A stretch of DNA of 64,000 bases from Pseudomonas syringae (lineage in GTDB: Bacteria > Pseudomonadota > Gammaproteobacteria > Pseudomonadales > Pseudomonadaceae). The stretch spans positions 1-64,000 of the forward strand of contig NZ_LGSI01000040.1 in the NCBI RefSeq assembly GCF_001698815.1. The letters are read 5' to 3'. Below, one piece after another: positions 55,681 through 64,000 of this stretch (position 1 is the stretch's first letter; each line of letters begins with the position of its first letter). Below the pieces are notes generated by a model, which was not told the DNA's origin, made no database searches, and worked only from the letters and a program-made list of their open reading frames with translations. A program made the position numbers and the translations under genes.

Positions 55681-56688
55681 TTGTCCGCTCCGATCATCGC
55701 GATCGACGCAATGGGCGGGGACTTCGGTCCCCGCAACATTGTTCAGGCAAGCCTCGCGTGCCTGATTGCTACGCCCTCGCTGCATCTGATCCTTGTGGGT
55801 CAAGCCCCCCTTATTGAAGCCCTCGTTGCCCGCCAATCCGGTGTGGATCGCTCTCGCCTGCACATTGTAAACGCTACCGAAGTGATCGCTATGGATGAAC
55901 GCCCATCCCAGGCGCTGCGCGGCAAGCCTGACTCGTCCATGCGAGTGGCTTTAGGTTTGGTCGCCGGGGGGCAGGCACAGGCCTGTGTCAGTGCGGGTAA
56001 TACTGGCGCGCTGATGGCGTTGTCACGATTTGTGCTCAAGACCTTGCCGGGTATCGACCGTCCGGCGATGGTTGCGGCGATCCCGACCCAGCGCGGCTAT
56101 TGTCAGTTGCTGGACTTGGGGGCGAATGTCGATTGCAGTGCCGAGAATCTGTATCAGTTTGCCGTGATGGGCTCGGTTGCCGCCGAAGCGTTGGGTGTTT
56201 CTCGCCCCAAAGTGGCGTTGCTCAATGTGGGCACCGAAGATATCAAGGGCAATCAGCAGGTCAAGCTGGCTGCCAGTCTCTTGCAGGCGGCTCCAGGGCT
56301 TAATTATTCCGGCTTCATCGAAGGCGACGGTCTGTATCGCGGTGAAGCTGACGTGGTGGTCTGTGATGGTTTTGTCGGCAATATCCTGCTCAAGTCCAGC
56401 GAAGGCCTGGCTACGATGATTTCGGCCCGGGTGCAGGCGTTGTTCAGTCAGAATCTGCTCACCAAAGCCGTTGGAGTCTTGGCGTTGCCTCTAATGAAGC
56501 GCATGCAGGCGGATCTGGCGCCGGCCAGGCATAACGGTGCAAGCTTTCTGGGTTTGCAGGGGATTGTTGTGAAAAGCCACGGTTCGGCGGGTGTTCAGGG
56601 CTTTCAAAGTGCGATTCAGCGGGCGTTGATCGAGATCCACGAAAATCTTCCGCAACGCTTGCATGGACGTCTTGAAGAGTTGCTTTAG
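55681..56688 (+). CDS. plsX: Phosphate acyltransferase PlsX
   Basis: Makes acyl-phosphate from acyl-ACP for phospholipid synthesis. 335 residues: [13 protein letters not shown] (5-17), [40 protein letters not shown]. The start is a TTG five bases after the rpmF stop, giving the usual N-terminus. Confidence 0.95.
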   Translation: MSAPIIAIDAMGGDFGPRNIVQASLACLIATPSLHLILVGQAPLIEALVARQSGVDRSRLHIVNATEVIAMDERPSQALRGKPDSSMRVALGLVAGGQAQACVSAGNTGALMALSRFVLKTLPGIDRPAMVAAIPTQRGYCQLLDLGANVDCSAENLYQFAVMGSVAAEALGVSRPKVALLNVGTEDIKGNQQVKLAASLLQAAPGLNYSGFIEGDGLYRGEADVVVCDGFVGNILLKSSEGLATMISARVQALFSQNLLTKAVGVLALPLMKRMQADLAPARHNGASFLGLQGIVVKSHGSAGVQGFQSAIQRALIEIHENLPQRLHGRLEELL

Positions 56689-56832
56689 TATGCCGTCGGG
56701 ACGGAATTCCCGAAAATGTGACGCTGCTGACCGTGCAGTCATCCAAACGATCAGTCTTTAACATTCGACTTCTCGCGCACGGCAAAACGGCCGGGCGTCA
56801 ATTTCGGCGACAACAATTCAGAGGCTTGTTAA

Positions 56833-57771
56833 ATGTTTGCATCCCTCGCATTCGTCTTTCCGGGTCAAGGTTCGCAGTCGCTGGGCATGCTTGCCGAGCT
56901 GGCTGCGCAATACCCGTTGATCCAGGAAACTTTCGCAGAAGCGTCCCAGGCGCTGGGCTACGACCTTTGGGTCCTGACCCAGCAAGGGCCGGAAACCGAA
57001 CTTAATCAAACCGACAAAACCCAGCCCGCCATCCTGACCGCTTCCATCGCGTTGTGGCGTCTCTGGCTGGCTGAAGGCGGTGCTCGACCTGCTTTCGTCG
57101 CCGGGCACAGCCTTGGTGAGTACAGTGCGCTGGTTGCCGCTGGCAGTCTGTCGCTGGGCGATGCGGTGAAACTTGTGGAGCGCCGCGGCCAGTTGATGCA
57201 GGAAGCGGTTCCTGCCGGGCAGGGCGCCATGGCGGCGATTCTTGGCCTGGAAGACGCTGACGTGTTGGCGGCCTGCTCCGAAGCAGCTCAAGGCGATGTG
57301 GTCAGTGCGGTGAATTTCAACTCGCCAGGCCAGGTTGTCATTGCTGGTTCGACCGCTGCGGTGCAACGCGCCATGGAGCTGTGCAAGGCGCGTGGCGCCA
57401 AGCGCGCCCTGCCGTTGCCGGTGAGCGTGCCGTCGCATTGCGAATTGATGCGTCCGGCTGCCGAGCGCTTTGCCGAGTCGGTTGAAGCGATCAATTGGCA
57501 GGCTCCGCAGATTCCTCTGGTGCAGAATGTCAGCGCTGCCGTTGTATCCGACCTCGATACGCTGAAGTCCGATCTGTTGCAGCAGCTCTACAAGCCGGTC
57601 CGTTGGGTCGAGTCGATCCAGGCGCTGGCCGCCAATGGAGCTGTCGAGCTGGTCGAATGCGGGCCGGGTAAAGTGCTGGCTGGCCTCAATAAGCGTTGCG
57701 CCGACGGCGTGACGACTCACAACCTCAACACCCCAGACGCCTTTGTCGCCGCTCGCGCGGCACTGGCCTGA
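56833..57771 (+). CDS. fabD: Malonyl-CoA:ACP transacylase FabD
   Basis: Loads malonate on ACP. 312 residues: FPGQGSQ (9-15), GHSLGE with nucleophile Ser93, catalytic His202 (VPSHCELM). A 144-base gap after plsX may hold its own promoter. fabG follows after 14 bases. Confidence 0.96.
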   Translation: MFASLAFVFPGQGSQSLGMLAELAAQYPLIQETFAEASQALGYDLWVLTQQGPETELNQTDKTQPAILTASIALWRLWLAEGGARPAFVAGHSLGEYSALVAAGSLSLGDAVKLVERRGQLMQEAVPAGQGAMAAILGLEDADVLAACSEAAQGDVVSAVNFNSPGQVVIAGSTAAVQRAMELCKARGAKRALPLPVSVPSHCELMRPAAERFAESVEAINWQAPQIPLVQNVSAAVVSDLDTLKSDLLQQLYKPVRWVESIQALAANGAVELVECGPGKVLAGLNKRCADGVTTHNLNTPDAFVAARAALA

Positions 57772-57785
57772 TAAGGAGAGCTTGC

Positions 57786-58529
57786 ATGAGCCTGCAAGGT
57801 AAAGTTGCACTGGTTACCGGTGCCAGTCGTGGAATTGGTCAAGCCATTGCCCTGGAATTGGGGCGCAATGGTGCTGTGGTCGTGGGTACCGCGACTTCCG
57901 AGAGCGGTGCAGAGCGCATCAGCGCAACGTTCAAGGAGCGGGGCATCGAAGGCTTCGGTCTGATGCTCAATGTCACCGATTCCGAGTCCGTGAGCGCCAC
58001 CTTGGCGTTGATCCAGGAACGTGTTGGCGCGCCGTTGATCCTCGTCAATAACGCCGGCATCACCCGTGACAACCTGATGATGCGGATGAAAGATGACGAA
58101 TGGCATGATGTCGTCGATACCAATCTGAACAGCCTGTTTCGCTTGTCCAAGGGTGTTTTGCGGGGCATGACCAAGGCGCGCTGGGGTCGAATTATCAGTA
58201 TTGGTTCCGTTGTGGGTGCCATGGGCAACGCAGGCCAAGTAAACTATGCGGCCGCGAAGGCCGGTCTGGAAGGTTTCAGCCGGGCCTTGGCTCGTGAAGT
58301 GGGTTCGCGCGCGGTCACGGTAAACTCGGTTGCACCGGGTTTTATCGATACCGATATGACGCGCGAGCTACCGGAAGCTCAGCGTGAGTCGCTGATTTCC
58401 CAGATTCCACTGGGTCGTCTGGGGCAGGCTGAAGAGATCGCGCACGTGGTCGCTTTTCTTGCTTCGGAAGGTGCAGGCTACGTTACCGGGGCTACAATCC
58501 CCGTGAATGGCGGCATGTACATGAGTTGA
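57786..58529 (+). CDS. fabG: 3-oxoacyl-ACP reductase FabG
   Basis: NADPH-dependent ketoreductase of fatty-acid elongation. 247 residues: TGASRGIG (11-18), NNAG, catalytic Ser141, Tyr154, Lys158. AAGGAGAG lies before the ATG at 57786; the open frame continues upstream into fabD but is not used. Confidence 0.97.
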   Translation: MSLQGKVALVTGASRGIGQAIALELGRNGAVVVGTATSESGAERISATFKERGIEGFGLMLNVTDSESVSATLALIQERVGAPLILVNNAGITRDNLMMRMKDDEWHDVVDTNLNSLFRLSKGVLRGMTKARWGRIISIGSVVGAMGNAGQVNYAAAKAGLEGFSRALAREVGSRAVTVNSVAPGFIDTDMTRELPEAQRESLISQIPLGRLGQAEEIAHVVAFLASEGAGYVTGATIPVNGGMYMS

Positions 58530-58641
58530 AAGTAACGGACTGCGGTAAAAAAATGTCATACGTTGCGTCCAAAATCCGTTATAAAGCTGCAATCTATTAA
58601 TGGGCGTCAGGTCGGTGAGGTCAGCGGGGTTAGCATTGAGC

Positions 58642-58669
58642 TTGAAATGCGCAAAACCTCTTCTATACA
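58642..58669 (+). promoter_or_regulatory. Likely acpP promoter
   Basis: TTGAAA (58642-58647), 16-base spacer, TATACA (58664-58669), about 52 bases before the acpP ATG. This agrees with the high separate expression expected of acyl carrier protein. Confidence 0.7.
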
Positions 58670-58721
58670 CTTACCCACCGGCCAGCCGCCTGAATTTGTC
58701 CACTAGGAGTTAAAACTAGGT

Positions 58722-58958
58722 ATGAGCACCATCGAAGAGCGCGTCAAGAAAATCGTTACCGAGCAGCTTGGCGTCAAATCGGAGGAGGTAGTTAACACTG
58801 CTTCTTTCGTTGAAGACCTGGGTGCCGACTCCCTTGATACCGTTGAGCTGGTGATGGCTCTGGAAGAGGAATTCGAGACTGAAATCCCTGACGAAGAAGC
58901 TGAGAAAATCACTACTGTTCAAGCTGCTATCGATTACGTTACCGCCCACCAGGCGTAA
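58722..58958 (+). CDS. acpP: Acyl carrier protein
   Basis: 78 residues, very acidic, with the phosphopantetheine Ser37 in [24 protein letters not shown] lies ahead of the ATG. It has its own promoter upstream and a strong terminator downstream. Confidence 0.98.
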   Translation: MSTIEERVKKIVTEQLGVKSEEVVNTASFVEDLGADSLDTVELVMALEEEFETEIPDEEAEKITTVQAAIDYVTAHQA

Positions 58959-58987
58959 CACGCTGTAATCGTCGTTGCTGTCATGGG

Positions 58988-59020
58988 AAAACCGCACTGC
59001 CTGCCGGCGTGCGGTTTTTT
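58988..59020 (+). terminator. Terminator after acpP
   Basis: AAACCGCAC / GTGCGGTTT stem with an 11-base loop, followed by further T residues, 30 bases after the acpP stop. Confidence 0.9.
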
Positions 59021-59068
59021 CTTTAAAAACGATACCCTGTATCGTCAATAAGAGAAAAGGAGAGTCCT

Positions 59069-60313
59069 GTGTCGCGTAGACGCGTCGTGGTCACCGGTAT
59101 GGGCATGCTGTCGCCATTGGGTACGGATGTGCCGAGCAGTTGGCAAGGCATTCTGGCTGGCCGCAGTGGCATTGGCCTTATCGAGCACACGGACCTTTCG
59201 GCTTACACGACCCGCTTTGGCGGTTCGATCAAAGGATTCAACGTTGAAGAGTACCTGGCGCCCAAAGAGGCTCGCCGGCTGGATCTCTTCATTCAATATG
59301 GTCTGGCGGCCAGTTTTCAGGCTGTGCGCAATTCCGGCCTTGAAGTCACCGACGCCAACCGTGATCGTATTGGCGTTGCCATGGGTTCCGGTATCGGCGG
59401 CCTGACCAATATCGAAAACAACAGCCGTTCGTTGCATGAGCAAGGGCCGGGACGGATTTCCCCGTTCTTTGTGCCGGGCTCGATCATCAACATGATTTCC
59501 GGGTTCCTGTCGATCCATCTGGGTGCACAGGGGCCTAACTATGCAATCGCGACGGCCTGTACGACCGGTACGCATTGCATCGGCATGGCTGCACGCAACA
59601 TCGCTTATGGCGAGGCCGACGTGATGATTGCCGGCGGCGCCGAAATGGCGGCCTGCGGTCTCGGTATGGGCGGTTTCGGTGCGTCCCGTGCGTTGTCGAC
59701 CCGTAACGACGATCCGACGCGCGCCAGCCGTCCGTGGGACAAAGGCCGTGACGGTTTCGTCCTGTCTGACGGTTCCGGAGCGTTGGTGCTTGAAGAGCTG
59801 GAACACGCCAAGGCGCGCGGTGCGACGATCTATGCCGAGCTGATCGGCTTCGGCATGAGCGGCGACGCGTACCACATGACCTCGCCACCGGATGACGGCG
59901 CAGGTGCTGCGCGTTGCATCGTCAATGCGCTGCGCGATGCCAAGGTCAATGCCGATGACGTGCAGTACATCAATGCTCACGGCACTTCGACGCTGGCCGG
60001 CGACCTGGCTGAAGCTCGGGCGATCAAGTCGGTGTTCGGCGATCACGCCTACAAGCTGGCGGTCAGTTCCACCAAATCCATGACCGGCCACTTGCTGGGT
60101 GCGGCGGGCGCCGTGGAAGCGATTTTCAGTATTCTGGCCATCAACGGTCAGGTTGCGCCGCCGACCATCAACCTGGATGAACCGGGCGAAGGCTGCGATC
60201 TGAATTTTGTACCCCATGAAGCGCAAAGCATGCCGATCAACGTGGTGCTGTCCAACTCGTTCGGGTTTGGCGGGACCAACGGCTCACTGGTGTTCCGCCG
60301 GTTCAGCGAGTGA
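59069..60313 (+). CDS. fabF: 3-oxoacyl-ACP synthase II FabF
   Basis: Condensing enzyme for chain elongation, including unsaturated chains. 414 residues: Cys164 (TACTTGTH), His304 (NAHGTST), His341 ([10 protein letters not shown]) and C-terminal NSFGFGGTN. Starts with GTG; AAGGAGAG lies upstream. Overlaps the pabC start (TGATG). Confidence 0.97.
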   Translation: MSRRRVVVTGMGMLSPLGTDVPSSWQGILAGRSGIGLIEHTDLSAYTTRFGGSIKGFNVEEYLAPKEARRLDLFIQYGLAASFQAVRNSGLEVTDANRDRIGVAMGSGIGGLTNIENNSRSLHEQGPGRISPFFVPGSIINMISGFLSIHLGAQGPNYAIATACTTGTHCIGMAARNIAYGEADVMIAGGAEMAACGLGMGGFGASRALSTRNDDPTRASRPWDKGRDGFVLSDGSGALVLEELEHAKARGATIYAELIGFGMSGDAYHMTSPPDDGAGAARCIVNALRDAKVNADDVQYINAHGTSTLAGDLAEARAIKSVFGDHAYKLAVSSTKSMTGHLLGAAGAVEAIFSILAINGQVAPPTINLDEPGEGCDLNFVPHEAQSMPINVVLSNSFGFGGTNGSLVFRRFSE

Positions 60314-61130
60314 TGCTCAGCTGGATCGATGGCTGTCCCGCCGATCTGCTGTCCATCAAGGACAGGGGGCTGGCGTATGGCGATGGGCTGTTTGAGACCA
60401 TCGCCGTCAAGCACGGACGGCCATTGCTTCTTGAGCGCCACCTGCAACGTCTTGAAGGCGGCTGTGCTCGTCTGGGTATTGCCGCCGACCTGGATTTGAT
60501 TCACCGCGAGCTGCTGGCGTTTGCCACGCAGCTTGGCGACGGCGTGATGAAGTTGATTGTCACTCGGGGCGACAGCCTGCGCGGTTATGCCCCCGCACCG
60601 AATTCCCAACCTCGACGAATCCTGCAAGGCGGCCCGCCGCCGCTGTACCCGAGCGCTCATGCCGAGCAGGGCGTACGTCTCTTTCCCTGTCAGACTCGTC
60701 TGGCTGAACAACCGCTGCTGGCCGGGCTCAAGCATCTGAATCGGTTGGAGCAGGTGCTCGCTCGCTCGGAATGGCAGGACAGCGACCACGCCGAGGGGCT
60801 GATGCTCGATATGTCCGGGCGCATCATCGAAGGGGTCTACAGCAATCTGTTCCTGGTCAGCGGCGGGGTTCTGCTCACCGCTGGTCTGGCGCGGTGCGGC
60901 GTCGCCGGGGTGATGCGTGCCGAATTGCTGGAGCAGGCTCCCGCGCTGGGTATTCCGGTAGAAGTCCGCGACCTGCAAATGTCTGACTTGCAGCAGGCTG
61001 ACGAAGTCTTTGTCTGCAACAGTGTCTATGGCGTGTGGCCCGTTCGCGGCTTCATGCAGCTGAGCTGGCCGGTTGGGCCGCTCACCCGTAAACTGCAGCG
61101 CACCGTTCTCGCGCTTCTGGATATTGCTTA

Positions 61131-61131
<1 letters not shown>
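60313..61131 (+). CDS. pabC: Aminodeoxychorismate lyase PabC
   Basis: PLP enzyme releasing p-aminobenzoate for folate. 272 residues, fold-type IV: RGLAYGDGLFET (about 16-27), Lys140 in GLKHLNRLEQVLAR, MLDMSGRIIEGVYSNLF. The ATG at 60313 overlaps the fabF stop, and the stop overlaps the mltG GTG. Confidence 0.94.
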
Positions 61132-63955
<2,824 letters not shown>

Positions 63956-63986
63956 GCTGTATTCATTGGAATCCTGAGGAGTTGTG

Positions 63987-64000
63987 ATGAGTTTGCCGCT
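63987..64000 (+). CDS. pilZ: PilZ-domain protein, first codons only
   Basis: ATG AGT TTG CCG CT (MSLPL) with TGAGGAG 6-8 bases upstream, cut by the window edge. The start peptide and the position after holB match pilZ of Pseudomonas. Identity is inferred from the gene order. Confidence 0.7.

Overview
The window is a stretch of Pseudomonas chromosome, most like the P. fluorescens / P. syringae complex. The reasons are high-GC coding sequence, Pseudomonas-type REP palindromes in most larger gaps, and housekeeping gene orders that match P. aeruginosa PAO1 blocks as I remember them (recQ to FimV-like; cpx-type two-component genes to yciB, scpAB and rluB; comEC to pilZ). No rRNA, tRNA, CRISPR array, IS element or prophage was recognised. 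The species cannot be fixed from the sequence alone.

Layout. 0-2.1 kb: mnmC (tRNA wobble-uridine modification). 2.2-7.0 kb: one very large gene for a NEL-type E3 ubiquitin ligase / toxin-like protein with leucine-rich repeats. 7.1-8.6 kb: polyphosphate:AMP phosphotransferase, then a dense REP cluster. 9.1-18.0 kb: a complete LapA-like surface-adhesin locus, with a three-gene type I secretion operon (adaptor, ABC transporter, TolC-like) divergent from a compact 1199-residue adhesin that has a retention module, a di-alanine LapG-type site, a VWA domain and RTX repeats. 18.2-28.3 kb: small conserved genes, recQ, a MarR regulator, a FimV-like protein, a SelW-like protein, an LpxH-type phosphoesterase, TrkH and a nitroreductase. 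28.4-31.6 kb: a Cpx-like envelope-stress module (kinase, Spy/CpxP-like protein, regulator, coiled-coil membrane protein). 31.7-37.6 kb: yciI, yciB, rnm, yciO-type gene, scpA, scpB, a DUF1289 gene and rluB.

37.7-39.4 kb is an A/T-rich insertion with a DUF2845 protein and an unrecognised protein made of nine 25-residue repeats. It sits at what looks like a junction between two chromosome blocks that are separate in PAO1. 39.4-47.4 kb: comEC, an ExbB/ExbD pair, lpxK, a Trm112-like gene, kdsB, murB, and an orphan XdhC / MobA-like pair. 47.5-50.8 kb: rne, with a long leader. 51.5-64.0 kb: rluC, a HAD phosphatase, sppA, a Maf/YceF protein, then the fatty-acid cluster yceD-rpmF-plsX-fabD-fabG-acpP-fabF-pabC-mltG-tmk-holB and the first codons of pilZ.

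How they fit together. The right half is envelope and growth machinery: lipid A and KDO supply (lpxK, kdsB), peptidoglycan (murB, mltG), fatty-acid synthesis (plsX to fabF), RNA processing (rne, rluC) and replication (tmk, holB), mostly in tightly overlapping operons. The left half carries the accessory traits: a putative host-directed ubiquitin ligase, a biofilm-type adhesin with its own exporter, and a Cpx stress circuit. The most unusual items are the NEL protein, the mini-LapA adhesin, the 25-residue-repeat protein, a possible three-way-junction RNA ahead of rluB, and two genes (rluC, yceD) whose predicted promoters lie so close to the start codon that their mRNAs may be almost leaderless.
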